DNA from: Bostrychus sinensis
Lineage: Eukaryota; Chordata; Actinopteri; Gobiiformes; Eleotridae
NCBI GenBank assembly: GCA_020698575.1
Contig: CM036239.1
Coordinates: forward strand, 53,288,263-53,352,262
Length of the DNA: 64,000 nt
Reading direction: 5' to 3'
Part shown: piece after piece, positions 12,324 to 23,800 of the stretch
How positions within the stretch are numbered: position 1 is the stretch's first letter
Layout of the letters: the number at the start of each line of letters is the position of its first letter
Translations under genes and position numbers: made by a program
Notes under the pieces: generated by a model
The model's database searches: none
Told to the model about the DNA's origin: nothing
Seen by the model: the letters and a program-made list of their open reading frames with translations, nothing else

Positions 12324-12717
12324 CACTATATTTCCAAAAGTATTCACTCATCCTCCCAAATAACTAAATTTGGATTATGGTGTGCGGTTGTTTTTAAGAG
12401 CTGGACTTGGCCCCTTAGTTGCAGTGAAAGGAACTCTGAATGTTTCAGCATAGCAAGAGATTTTGGACAATTCTATGCTCCTAACATTGTGGGACAGTCT
12501 GGGGATGGCCACTTCCTGTTTCAACATGACTGCACACTAGTGCACAAAGGACGATCCATTAAGACATGGATGAGCGAGTTTGTTGTGGAAGAAGTTGACT
12601 GGCCTGCACAGAGCCCTGACCTCTACCTGATAGAACACCTTTGGTATGAATTAGAGCGGAGACTGTGAGCCAGGCCAACATGTCCAACATCAGACACTGA
12701 TGTTTGGAAATATAGTG
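12324..12717 (+). mobile_element. Tc1-like deletion derivative with transposase C-terminus
   Basis: A 15-bp perfect terminal inverted repeat (cactatatttccaaa and its complement) is flanked by TA on each side. The 394-bp interior retains only the end of a transposase on the plus strand. This includes FQHDCTLVHKG with the second catalytic Asp and WPAQSPDLYLIEHLWYELER, which carries the Glu of the DD34E triad. Most of the gene, including the DNA-binding domain, is gone, so this is a MITE-like internal deletion product. Confidence 0.88.
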
Positions 12718-12774
12718 TATAAAAATATATGCTTATTTACACAACCCATCACCAGCCATGAGCGTAAAAAAACG

Positions 12775-13111
12775 GTGAGACTTCTATCTTCTAAGTTAGC
12801 CGCATGAGAGCCCAGTTTGGTGTGTCCATTGAGCCTCACGTCTCATGCGGGCAGTGTGGCTGCTCTAATCTGCTAAGCTGGGCACCAAAGTGAAAACGGC
12901 TCCCTGACGCTGTCACCACGCTGCACTTATGCATACAGTGTTTTTGGGGCCTAATTAACGCCAGTGTTGTGAGCTTCATGTGTACTGGTTGACATTAAAA
13001 ATAATGAACAAACAAAGGGTGGTAACGTACAAGTACTCTGATGCGTTACTTTTCTTAACCTGTAACGCAGTAATGTAACGCTTTACTTTTAAAAGTAAGG
13101 CTACCGAACAC
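12775..13111. repeat. Dispersed hAT-related fragment
   Basis: Positions 12,830-12,957 are an inverted, diverged copy of 6,657-6,780 inside the hAT element on the left. Directly after, at 12,963, comes cagtgttgtgagcttca, close to that element's terminal repeat. The stretch ends at 13,111 with gaacactg. I found no matching 8-bp duplication, so the boundaries are uncertain. Confidence 0.55.
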
Positions 13112-14050
13112 TGGGTTCTAACAAAAAAATGCAATTAACCAAACTGACAGAATACATCTGTTCCCAGATTAACACATTCATCCACAGTATGGACACACAC
13201 ATTACGTAGTTGTTACACTTTAATCTTCCGCTATTAACTGTTTGTTATTAATCTGGCTCCTCTAATAGACATTTCTCTGACATTTGTAAGTAGCTTTGTC
13301 AATACAACAATTTGCATTACAAATGTTATTTTACCCAAGGTTAACTCACAGCTCCACAGAGAAACCCCTGGGTTAACTCGAGAAAGAGACATATCTGTGA
13401 TGAGTTAAAATAGCTTTGTAGTGCATGGCCTAAGTTTAGTTGACAAAGCCACTGTTTAAACAAATGCAGTTGAGTTGACCTTTGATCCATTTTGCTGGGC
13501 TGTGCAGAGCTCACTGTTTTATTTATTTATTTATTCTGATATGATCCACAGCTGCAAAAACCAAGACCAGGTCTAAACCAGGACTGAAACTGATCTAAAC
13601 CAGGTCTAAAGCAGGACTAAACTTGGATCTACTGTGGGTCACACTGGTTTATTTTTATGATCTAAAATCAGAGCTAAAACAGATTTATGGATTACCTGGT
13701 TCAGTTGATCAGTCAGATCAAGTGTCTGACTTTAACAAGTCTATTGGAAAAGACTGTGGGCCAAACAGATCTCCAAAATATATAAACAGAGCTCAAGCTC
13801 AAAAATGTTAAATAAACAGAGCTTATGGTGTGAAATGAGGTAAGGATTCCCATCACTTCCGTCTGTGTTTAAGGTCTGTTTATTTGTTGATGGCTGTGAT
13901 GTAAACAGTGTTGAACTTCATGTGAAGGTTGAGATATCTGAACATCCCGGTCCTGTCCTATTCACTCAACCTGAATATGTTGGCTACAGAAATAACCCTA
14001 CAAACTAATGTCCAGAACCAGGTCTGAGTTTGCACGTGTACGCGCCTTAC
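13112..14050 (-). other. Start of onecut2 intron 1
   Basis: This follows the splice donor of onecut2 exon 1. It contains a short imperfect repeat of the form ggtctaaaccaggactaaac at 13,567-13,625; a related series recurs near 39,540-39,700. No homeodomain-encoding exon is seen here or further left in the window. Confidence 0.55.
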
Positions 14051-15044
14051 CTGCCAGTCGAAGCGCGCTCATGCGCTGGAACTCGGGTTCATGTAACCAC
14101 TTCCACATGCGACGGAAGGTCTCGCGGCCAGACTTTAGCTTGGACCAGGGTTTGGGGTTCCGCAGCAAATCCGAAAGCGTTCCCTGCGAGCGGCACAGGA
14201 CGCGCTGCGCGAAGATAGCCTGCGGGATGCTGTATCGCTTCAGCTCCGCGGTCACGCGCTGCGCCACCTCTTTGGTGTTGATCTCCTCCAGCGGCGCGCC
14301 CTGCGCGAGTCCTGAAGACGGTGGCCGCTCGCGGGGACCCAGAGACGCGAGCGTGGTGGACGGCAGGTGCGCGTGGTGTGTGGGACCGGTGGTCGCGTGC
14401 ACACCGTTCAAGTGTGACATCACGCCACCCGCGTGCGTCAGCCCCCGCGTATGTGGCTCAGCGCGAGGCAGCGCGTTCCCGTCAAACCCCAACATCTTGT
14501 CGTGTGCCGCGTGCGCCGCATGAGGCGCATGTCCTACATGCGGCGCGGGGCCGTATGCGTGGAGCGGCTGCTGCGCGTGCTGCAACGCCAGTCCGTTTCC
14601 GAGCACGTCCGCGTGTTCCTTGTAACCGTACAAGCTGCTTACCGCGGGAAGCGCGCGCTCATCGCGCATGAGTGTGAAGCTGCCGCTAACGGGGACGTGT
14701 CGCTGAAACTTGTCGGTTACGTGGCTAATAGGTGGCAGTGGCGTCAGAGGCGTCAGCGTTGTGTACGAGCCGCTCATCGCTGGCGCATCGCACGCGCCCA
14801 TAGCGTGATGCAGCGGCAGCGGCAGATCGTGGCGGTAATCCGCATCCAGCAGCGCGCTCATCCCCGACATCATTGAGCGCGAGCCCAGCAGCGCGCTGCG
14901 CCCGTGTTGTTCTTCCAGAGCCACGCCACCGTGCACGCCTCCGTGCACGCCTCCGTGCACGCTGCCGTCCATTGTCATGTCCATGTTTATAGCGTCCACC
15001 TCCGCGTGTACGCATCGATATGCGCTCGTGTACGCGGTCTTCAT
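14051..15044 (-). CDS. onecut2: Onecut homeobox 2, exon 1 (N-terminal region and CUT domain)
   Basis: Onecut proteins are nuclear transcription factors that bind DNA through one CUT domain and a divergent homeodomain; they act in liver, pancreas and nervous system development. This exon encodes 331 residues plus one base. It opens with ATG at 15,044 (MKTAYTSAYRC), matching the mammalian ONECUT2 N-terminus as I recall it. SYTTLTPL, SGSFTLMRDER, HDKML and RERPPSSG blocks follow in the family order. The CUT domain spans about residues 250-331 (EEINTKEVAQRVTAELKRYS to MSALRLA). It ends at a CAG|GTAAG donor at 14,051, the usual exon 1 boundary in this family. Oddities: three HGGV repeats near residue 32, and no long polyhistidine tract. 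The homeodomain exon is outside the window or unrecognised. A second teleost paralogue (onecut2-like) is the main alternative name. Confidence 0.93.
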
Positions 15045-15620
15045 CAGCGGCTCTCAGTCCACCCGTGCATCTCCGCGCGTGGATCATACAGCTGTGGCTC
15101 CGCCGCTCCGTCCGGCCCCTGTGTTCTTGTGCGCGACTCTGAGGCTCGCGCGGCAGTGCTCGGGGTCCACTCCGCCCCACGCAACCCAACGTGCTGTGCA
15201 CGGGGCGGAGAGGAGCGTGAGAGAGACATGGAGCCAATGAAATGCGAGAGATGGAGGCTGGGTTTGCCAATCAGAGTCCAAATCTCCCCCTCTGCGCGTC
15301 TCTCTCTCTCTCTCTCAGCAGACACAGATGGACCGTCACCCAGCAAACGCGTTCTGGACTTATTCACACGAGCTGTCTGTTACATGTCCACTCTGATGTG
15401 GCCACAACAAGCTGAGGCTCTCTCTGTTAAAGAAGGAAGCAAATCAAATCAAAGCACAGCCTTTTTTTTTCGAATTTTATCCTCGGTGTAAAAAACAAAC
15501 GCACACGGTCCGCCGCCTGTGGAGACCACCTGCCTGTGTATTGATCTGATCTATGCGCGAAGCGTCCAGCAGCATCTGTCCAGCATGTCCCTAGTGCGTC
15601 CCCAGGACGCCACGAGGAGC
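15045..15620 (-). promoter_or_regulatory. Probable onecut2 promoter and 5' untranslated region
   Basis: The GC- and CpG-rich character of exon 1 continues upstream of the start codon. Two CCAAT-type boxes lie at about 15,234 and 15,270, and a (TC)n run lies at 15,299-15,317. No clear TATA box is seen, as is usual for CpG-rich developmental promoters. The transcription start cannot be fixed from sequence alone. Confidence 0.55.
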
Positions 15621-16004
15621 CCAGTCTTTAGACGGCCCTAGTTTAGTTTGAGGGATTGGTAATGTCTCCTGTTGCAAAGGTTGCAATAGTTAATCAACAA
15701 CAGATTTAATCACTGTATTTTTGTGTCATGGCCCATCTTTAAATATTCTGCCTTACCTCTTAAAATCCTCACTGAAAATGAGATGCTTGAGAGTTTTAAA
15801 AGAAGTTTCAGTTTGCTTTTTTTTTTTTTTTTTTTTTTTTTTTTTGAGGCTGGGTGGGATGTGTTCTAAACAGGGGTTCCCAAAGTGGGGGTCGCGTTTT
15901 TTTGTTTTTGTTTGTTTTTTTTTTTAATCTTTTTTAAAAAATCTTCCTCTGTGTTAATTTTTCTAGTGGACAAAAACTATTTTGATGATGCTCCTTTTTT
16001 AATA
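15621..16004. other. Non-coding with long poly-T tract
   Basis: A tract of about 28 T lies at 15,818-15,845 and further T-rich sequence at 15,895-15,935. No gene is seen. Confidence 0.5.
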
Positions 16005-16370
16005 TACGGTGCCACTGTGGCTTAGTAGTTAGCACTCTTGCCTAACACAGCAAGAAGGTCCCAGGTTTCGATTCCTGGACAGCATGGGGCTTTTCTGTGT
16101 AGAGTTTACATGCTCTCCCTGTGTCTGGGTGGTTTCCTTCAGGTACTCTGGTTTCCCTCATCAACCTCAAAACATGCACAATAGGCTAATCCTCCAGCCA
16201 GATTCTTCTGACCAGGATCCTGGCTCAAGATCTGGAGAAGGGTCTCCGGGCGCTGCACTGTGGTCGCTCTTTGCTCCTGACAGGTTGCCCCAGTGACATT
16301 GAAGGATGGCTCAAATACAGAGAACACATTTTCCAACAGGGACAATAAAATATTCCTTAACCTTAACCAA
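16005..16370 (+). mobile_element. tRNA-derived SINE-like repeat
   Basis: The left end resembles a tRNA gene. An A-box-like tggcttagtagttagcac lies at about 16,018 and a B-box-like ggtttcgattcctgg at about 16,063, the internal RNA polymerase III promoter spacing. A conserved body (tctgtgtagagtttacatgc) follows, and the 3' part ends in gggacaataaaatattcct. It is diverged and its relation to the four other SINE-like copies in the window is distant. Not a functional tRNA. Confidence 0.65.
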
Positions 16371-17414
16371 AATGTAGACTTTTATTTTTTGAATATTCTT
16401 TTTAAAATTTCAGGGTTGGGTTTATTTTTAAGAAAAGATTTTTTTAAAAACCAACCTCTCCTTTTATTTTTCTAGTGGACAAAAACAATTTTGATGTTGC
16501 ATTACATACCCACCGTACTCTCGACATGCATCCACGTAAAATTTTCAAAGGCAAATGTTATGCTTGGGCACAGAGAAGTATTTAACACTTTCCAAGATGT
16601 TAGAGCCTGTCACTGTGGGGAGAAACAAGCAGAGGTCAGTCACTCCAGTTCCTCAGAGAAATAATGACATTATTAGGGAGACAAAGAGACCAATAAGAAG
16701 AAAAGGACAAAGGCTTAGAACTGCATGGATGACAGTATAGTATGTATAATTAAAAAGTCTGTATTCCAATCACTGGAAACATTCTGATCAAGTTACATTC
16801 TTTTTACAAATATTTTTCATGTCTGAAATCTAAAATACAAGCACATAAATTTCACACCAACCTCACACAATTATCCTGACTTCTTTGCAACTCTCAGGTA
16901 GGGCAGTAGCTGGAGTCATATTATAATATAATCCTTTTGTCCTCAGAAATGTTTAAAGGCTCATATTGGCCAGCTATTTGTGCATGCACTGAGAGGCTGC
17001 TACATTCTTCTATTAAAAGATGTGTAGTAAAGCCAGATTTCCAGGGCTGTACTGCTGGATGAGTACCACATCCACCTCACAGGACTGCTGTCCCCAGCAG
17101 CCTTTGAGATATGGAGTCTGTGCATGTGGACAATGTTAAAATCATATTGAAAGCAGCTGGTATTATGTTTTAAAATAAACTAAAATAACTAATGTATGAG
17201 CAACATTTAAAATAAACCACTGCCAAGACACATCTGTGACATCCACACATCAGTGTTCAGCTAAACTATGGCTTCACAGTATCTATAACAGAGTTCAGCC
17301 ATTTAATCTTCAGTTTGAGCCATGTGTCTTCACTTTTCTGTTCCTGGTGTTCCAAATATACAACAGGACAGTCTTGTGTTCCAGATGGAAATACACATGA
17401 ACATTCTTTTCTTT
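16371..17414. other. Non-coding between SINE and hAT element
   Basis: AT-rich. No domain is recognised in the short open stretches, for example the basic one at 16,555-16,740. Confidence 0.4.
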
Positions 17415-17636
17415 CTGATAAACAGGGCTTGACATTAACAATAGCCAACCAACCAAATGTGGGTAGATTTTAATTTTGGCTGGTAACACACTTACTCCCA
17501 CTAGCCACTTCGGCTGATTGAATTTTATGCAAACCTCTCCTAACTGTAGAGGTTAGGCCTGAATCTATGTTGCTCTGCTTGAGTGTACACCATTTAGTAA
17601 ATAGTAATTTATCATTGTTAAAGAGAGAAAAATATA

Positions 17637-19329
17637 CAGTGAAGCCCAAAATTATTCATAGCCCTGGCAAATTCTGACTTTTTTATTTTTTTATTTTTTA
17701 TTTTATATGGGACAGCGTGTATTTATGAACAGCTAGTGCCGTAAATACACCGGATTATAGCTCAGAGCTAATTTCCATCCATAGTCCCCACTCACTCACT
17801 CACATTCACAACTTTTATTCAATTTTTTTTTTTTTTTTGGAGCGGAAATGACACAGGCTTCTCCCAAAAGATAATAAGACGATGTATAAAAGGTATCATT
17901 GTGGAAAAAAATATTTTTCAGCTTTTTTTTTTTTTTTTTACATTTGAACAAAAACCTGTCCAAAATTATTCATACCCTTCTCAATAATCAATAGAAAAGC
18001 CTTTATTGGCTATTTCAGCAATCAAACACTTCCTATAATTGCTGAACAGCTTTTTGCATGTCTCCTTGGTATTTTTGCACATTGATCTTTAGCAATGAGC
18101 ATTAACTCTTTCATGTTGAGGGTCTCTTTGCCATCACCCTGATCTTTAGCTCCCTCCACAGATTCTCAATTGGATTCAAGTCAGGACTCTGGCTGGGCCA
18201 CTGCAAAACATTAATGTTTTTGTCTGCTAGCCATTTCTTCACCACTTTTGCTGTGTGTTTTGGGTCGTTGTCGTGCTGAAATGTCCACTGGTGCCCAAGG
18301 CCAAGTTTCTCTGCAGACTGCCTGATGTTGTTGTTGAGAATTTTGATGTATTGCTCCTTTTTCATGGTGCCATTTACTGTGATTAGGTTCCCTGGTCCTC
18401 CAGCTGAAAAACACCCCCAAAACATTAGGTTCCCACCACCAGGTTTGACAGTGGGGATGGCTCTTTTTTTCCGCCAAATGAAGGATACATCATTGTGGCC
18501 AAAAAATTCAATTTTTGTTTCATCTGACCATGAAAAAGAAGACCAGAAGTCTTCCTTCCTTTGTCCAGATGAGCATTTGCTGGAGCATTTTCTGGAGAAG
18601 TGGTGCCCTACTTGGTCTGCGCTCGTGGAACCCAGCGGTGTGCAGTGTCTGCCTGGAGATGTTGCCACCAGCAGAGCCCAGATTCATCAGGATGGCCTTG
18701 GTGGTGATCCCTGGATTCTTTTTTACCTCTCTCACTTTTCTCCTGGCCAGCACAGGTCTCACTTTTGGCTTCCGACCACATCCTCTGAGATTTGTCACAG
18801 TGCAGAATGTCTTGTATTTTTTAATAATACTTTGCACTGTAGCCACTGGAACTTCAAAACATTTTGATATGGTCTTATAGCCCTTTCCTTGTGAGCAGCC
18901 ACAATGCGCAGCCGCAGGTCCTCAGAGAGCTCCTTTGTCTTAGCCATGACTGTCCACAAACCAACAGCAGAGAGCTTCTGTTTTTCACCTGCTGTGTTGA
19001 TTAAAACAGCTATTTCCAATCAATCATGGTAATTAGGATGCTTTAGAAGAGCGTGGACTATTTGGAATGGTATTGAACTTTGGATTTTCCCATAGACTGT
19101 GACAGTTTGCAAAGGGTATGAATAATTTTGGACATGCCACTTTTTGTTCAAATGTAAAAAAAAGCTGAGAAGTATTTTTTTCCACAATGATACCTCTTGT
19201 ACATCGTCTTATTATCTTTTGGGAGAAGCCTGTGTCATTTCTGGTCCAAAAAAAAAAAACTTGCTGGTTGAATAAAAGTAACTTTAAGTCAGAATTTGCC
19301 AGGGGTATGAATAATTTCGGGGTTCACTG
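17637..19329 (-). mobile_element. Tc1-like transposon with long inverted repeats
   Basis: The ends read cagtgaagcccaaaattatt and, complementary, at 19,329; TA flanks both. A second pair of inverted blocks lies inside: 17,840-17,920 against 19,164-19,245, both containing the caatgatacct and cgtcttattatctttt words in opposite sense. This gives the roughly 280-bp inverted repeat with outer and inner conserved parts known as IR/DR in some Tc1 families. The transposase is on the minus strand and broken. Confidence 0.93.
18111..18947 (-). pseudogene. Tc1-like transposase, frameshifted
   Basis: The start ATG at 18,947 gives MAKTKELSEDLRLRIVAAHK, the paired-like DNA-binding domain of Tc1 transposases. 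The frame then shifts near 18,840 and again near 18,550-18,600. All three catalytic positions of the DD34E nuclease remain legible: WSDETKIEFFG, FQHDNDPKHTAK and SPDLNPIENLWRELK. A premature stop after MAKRPST removes the extreme C-terminus. The enzyme would cut and paste the element at TA sites, but this copy cannot make a full protein. Confidence 0.92.
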
Positions 19330-19397
19330 TACATTTAAACAAAATAGCATGTTGTAAAAAGATGTGACACCACATGCACAGAGATATTGTACAATTT

Positions 19398-19771
19398 ATT
19401 CATTCGTTCATTCATTCATCTTCTTCTGCTTATTCTCGTTAGGGGTCGCGGGTGACTGGAGCCTATTCCAGTAACTTTGGGCCTCAGGCGGGATACACCC
19501 TGGACAGGGGCCAGCTTGTCACAGGGCTGACACAGGGACATACACAAACAAACAACCATTCTCTCACATTCATCCACTATGGGCAAATTAGAGTCACCAA
19601 TTCACCTAACACATGCATGTCTTTGGGCAGTGGGAGGAAGTCAGAGTACCTGGAGAGAACACAGGGAGGACATGAAGACTCCACCCAAAGAATTCGTGAG
19701 TTGGCCGGCCTGAAGATCAAACCCTCAATGGGGCTGGGAGGCAAAAACACTAACCTCTTGCCACTGTGTTT
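19398..19771 (-). mobile_element. SINE copy (truncated head)
   Basis: The sequence runs from ttcattcattcatcttcttc through aggggtcgcgggtgactgg, acatgcatgtctttgggcag and gaagtcagagtacctgg. This is the same family as the copies at 35,851, 41,739 and 57,914. The tRNA-like head would be at the right end and is degraded. It sits inside the hAT element at 17,423-20,098, outside the nested Tc1. Confidence 0.85.
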
Positions 19772-20302
19772 TTGCCACCACAATTTATTCAACTTCAGTA
19801 AAACTGTTCTTCTAAATATTTGATAAATCCCTTTCCATACATAAAACTTAAGGTTACTAGTGTAACTTTGGTTCTCCGAGTATCATGAGTGAGAAACTAA
19901 TGCTATGAAAGAGAAGTTTAGGCTACTTCTGTAACCCTGGTTCTCTGAATAGTATGAGTGAGAAAACAAAAGTTATGAAACAGAACCAAATTTTACCAGT
20001 TACCAATTTTGCCTATCATATACTTCATTGTGGCTAGTAACCTTTGACAAAGACTAGCCACAGTGGCCAGTGAGCAAAGAAGTAAATGTCAAGCCCTGCT
20101 GATAAATAATTTAAATACTAAAGAGGTTAGCATCTCAGCACAGTTTATGTAGCAAGTGATGCTAATGGCTAGTGACGTAATCAAGCATTAGTGGAATTCA
20201 CTGAAGAGCAGCCCACTGTTCCTGGGTTAAGTCAGTGTCCCACTCAGGTACAGTTCAGCTGGGCCAGACAGACCTATTACCACTAGGAGTAGTATGATCC
20301 AC

Positions 20303-20523
20303 CTGGGACAGGTATAGAAGCTCTCTGAGGGACAGGTGTGGGGAAGATCTCTGTGGGACAGGTGAGGGGAATGGTTCACTGTGGGACAGGTGTGGGGGGA
20401 GGGTTCTCTGTTCGACAGGTGTGGTAATGTCTGTGGGACAGGTGTGGGGAAGGTTCTCTGTGGGACAGGCGAGGGTAATGGTTCACCTTGGGACATGAGA
20501 GGTGGGTCTTTATGGGACAGGTG
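20303..20523. repeat. Irregular minisatellite in the st8sia3 3' flank
   Basis: The core gggacaggtgtgggga recurs about nine times at spacings of roughly 20-30 bp, alternating with ctctgtg or ggttcac linkers. It lies 19 bp beyond the st8sia3 stop codon and so probably falls in its 3' untranslated region. Confidence 0.85.
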
Positions 20524-20541
20524 TGTGTGTTTGAGTGTGTC

Positions 20542-20824
20542 TCAGGCACAGTGGGACAAGCTGAGTTTGAGCAGCCCGTCCACATGCATCTTGTAGAGGA
20601 GTTTGAACTCTGCGGGCAGCTGGTGGGACTCCTGCCATTTGGTGGTAAACTTGGTGCCCTTTTTGTCGTAGTAGTGGTAGGGGAGCTCTTTGCCCGTGTT
20701 GGGGTCCCAGCCGAAGGGCCAGAAGCCATACAAATGGATCTGCTCGCACATGGACGAGGCCAGAGTGTACATGAGGATCCCAGTGCTCAGGCGCTTCGGG
20801 GACAGCTGCTTGGTCTTCCAGTAA
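20542..20824 (-). CDS. st8sia3: st8sia3 coding exon 4
   Basis: Encodes residues 282-375 with motifs S, III and VS and the terminal LSHCA, followed by TGA at 20,544-20,542. The C-terminal Cys374 is conserved in the human protein and likely takes part in a structural disulphide. Acceptor catccacag. Confidence 0.96.
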
Positions 20825-23800
20825 CTGTGGATGGGACACACAAAGATGAGGCAGCAGTCGGATCCAAAGAGAACAAGACAACACTAGCTCTTTTCAGACA
20901 TGCGCGACACAATATATGTAATAGATCATAAATACATAGACATGTATACATAGTATATCCATATAGGGATGTATATATTAATATACATGCATGTATATTA
21001 TATAGAGATGCATAGGTGTTTTTTTTTTTTTTTTGTTGTTTTTTTTGTAGTGGTGGTGGGGGAGGAGTGTTGTTTTTTTTCTGTTGTTTTGCATCAGTGT
21101 TTTTGGTTTTGTTTTGTTTTTAGAGGGGTGTTTTTTTGTCTTTTTTTGTTTTTTTGTTTTTACTTGGGGGGTGTTTTTTTAGTTGTTTAGTACAGGTGTT
21201 TTTTTATGGGGTTTTTTTTCCCTCTTGTTTTATTTTTTGTTTGATTGTCTATTTGTGTTGAAATTATTATTGTTATTATCAGTATTATTGTTGATATTTT
21301 CTTTGTATGACTTAAAATAGCTCCTATTAAAAAAAAGCAATGCTGAAGGATAACTCAACAAGTAATTTGCAAAAGCACTGCAATAAAGAAAAAAAAGACA
21401 TGCACTGTCCAACAGACCCTCACAATATTATAAGGAGCGCGAGTGTTTGGACACAAGGGCTCTCCTGTTTCTTCCAACAAGAACAAAAGCCCATCATGGA
21501 GGTGTGAACAGCTTGTCTGTGCTACTTATGAGTGTGTTCTGATTCTCAGAAGTTCAATACATAATGGTGAAAGTTTCAGTGTTTAAACTGATGTCCTTGT
21601 GAAGGACTAGAGTTCTGTTGCTAACAGCTGTTCTAGTAAGGGTTATACCCCCCTCTGTCCTCCCCCCACTGCTCAGTACTCAGACATTCTCCTCTCATGT
21701 GTGAACTCAAATCCTGCAGACACCTTCCCGACACGTGAGAACCAAAAGGTTGGAAGATGATGGAGAAACAATCCTCCTAACATAGTCCAGAGCTAATGTC
21801 TGAAAAGTCATTGTCATGTCATTGTCATGTCAAAACCCAAGATGGAGGGGCCTGTATAAATGTACAGGTGAGGCAATATTTAAAAGAAATATCCAAACAG
21901 AAAATCCACAAATGTTGAACCTGATTATTTTTTGTTAGTAACTGGGTCTACAACCTCACCATAATAATCTTGTGGCTTAATGTCGAGTCTACTGACAACA
22001 ATCAGACCTGTGTGTTTGAATATTTTTTGTTTCCAGTTTTTGTTTTGTGTGGATAAGCCCAGCAATTGCAGAGATATCATATAAATAAACCACACCAAGA
22101 CATTTGCATTTTGAATCTTTAGCAGCAGATTCTACCATAGAATTCTGACCTGCCTCCAGCTCAATTTTAAACTATAGGCCCTTTAGAATTCTGTGACATA
22201 ACATGAACGCATCCTATTGTGGTGGTGTGCTTGGTGGTAGTCAGAGGCTCTTGGCCTGGTATGGCTGCCAAGTCTCCATCAGTCTGCCCCAGGGTAGCTG
22301 TGGCCATACCACCAGTGTCTGACTGAGGAGTGAATTAATAATGGGCTGATGTGAAGAGCCTATAGTGTCCTAAAGTCTACCTTTATAAATAAAGTTTAGG
22401 TCATGTTTTTGGTCGTGCACCATTCTGTTTGTCTGAATCTGGAAACACACACACAAATAAGAAAACACACACAAATTCTGAAACAGACCGGAAACAGCTC
22501 TCTTCTGTCCAATCACAGTAAAGCATGAAGGTCCTACCCTTTCTGTAATCTCATTTATGTGTTTATGAGTTTTAGTTTTTGCTGTAATGTTTTTTAAATT
22601 AAGTGTCTGTTATTAAATTTGTGAGCAAATTTGTGTGTATATTTCCAAATGTGTGTGCATGTTTCTGAATTTGTTTACGTGTTTCCAAATTTGTATGTGT
22701 GTTTTCAAATGTGTGTACGTAGGTGTTTCCAAAAGTGTGCGCGTTTTTAAATTTGTGGGTTTCTGAATGTGTGTACATATTTCCAAATTTGTGTGCATGT
22801 TTTTATATTTGTGTGCGTGTTTCTGAATTTGTGTGCGTGTTTCTGAATTTGTGTGCATCTTTTCTAATTTGTGCGCATGTTTCTAAATTTGTGTGCATGT
22901 TTCTGAATTTGTGCGGGTGTTCAAATTTGTATGTGTTTTTGAATGTGTGTTTTTGAATTTGAAAGCATGCTTTTGAATTTGAGAGTGTGTTTTTAAATTT
23001 GTGCGTGTTTCTGATTTTGTCTGGTTGTATTGAAGTTGTGTGCTAGTTTTCAAATTTGTATGTGTGTTTTCAAATGTGTGTACGTAAGTGTTTCCAAATT
23101 TGTGTGCGTGTTTTTAAATTTGTGTGTTTCGGAATTTGTGTACATATTTCCAAATTTGTGTGCGTGTTTTTATATTTGTGTGCGTGTTTTCAAATTTGTA
23201 TGCATGTTTTTAATTTTGTGTGTTTTTAAATGTATGTGTGTGTTTCTGAATTTGTGTGTGTTTTCAAATGAGTGTATGTAGGCGTTTCCAAATTTGCGCA
23301 CGTGTTTTCAACGGGGGGAGGGAGGGCAGAGTGGCACGGCATAAACCACCAGGTCAAACGGGCTAACTTCTTAGTGCTGACAGTTAGTACACTATTATTG
23401 ATAGTAAGTTTATTTGAACATATGCAAAAAAAAAACTGCATGTTGGCACAGGATCTCCTCTGGGCGTGGGAATAGCAGGGACTGAGTAGACAGGCTGGAC
23501 ATTTACAGGCAGAGGGACCTGAGAGCATGCACCATGAATGGTCTGCTCTCCTCATTCACACCATGTCAGTTGTTTTACTCTGATAACTGCAATAATCTAT
23601 AAACACAAACCGGTCTCATCCATATTTGTCCTGCCCCCTGCCTTCTCAATCTGGTAACTACAGACAAGTGCTGGAAGCTAAAAGAGCTGGTCATGCACTG
23701 AACAAGCTCTTCACTCATTTGTCTCATGGTCTATGTTGAGGTCAGCTGTTGGTGTGAGTGGCTCCATGTTTAAAATATTTCTTACTTGTTGATGTACTGC

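Larger units (their letters stand above)
17423..20098. mobile_element. hAT element hosting nested insertions
   Basis: It begins cagggcttgacatt and ends aatgtcaagccctg, a perfect 14-bp terminal inverted repeat apart from added bases. The 8-bp ctgataaa flanks both ends (17,415-17,422 and 20,099-20,106), an exact hAT-type duplication. Most of its present length is later insertion: a Tc1 element at 17,637-19,329 and a SINE at about 19,398-19,771. Without those, the original element is only about 600 bp and non-coding, so it was non-autonomous. Confidence 0.9.

Noticed and set aside
14008..14876. Plus-strand open frames opposite onecut2
   Set aside because: GC-rich antisense shadow of the onecut2 exon. 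Arg/Cys-rich composition and no domain.
22613..23281. Small cysteine/phenylalanine-rich proteins on both strands
   Set aside because: They arise from the degenerate 20-bp repeat in an intron of st8sia3.
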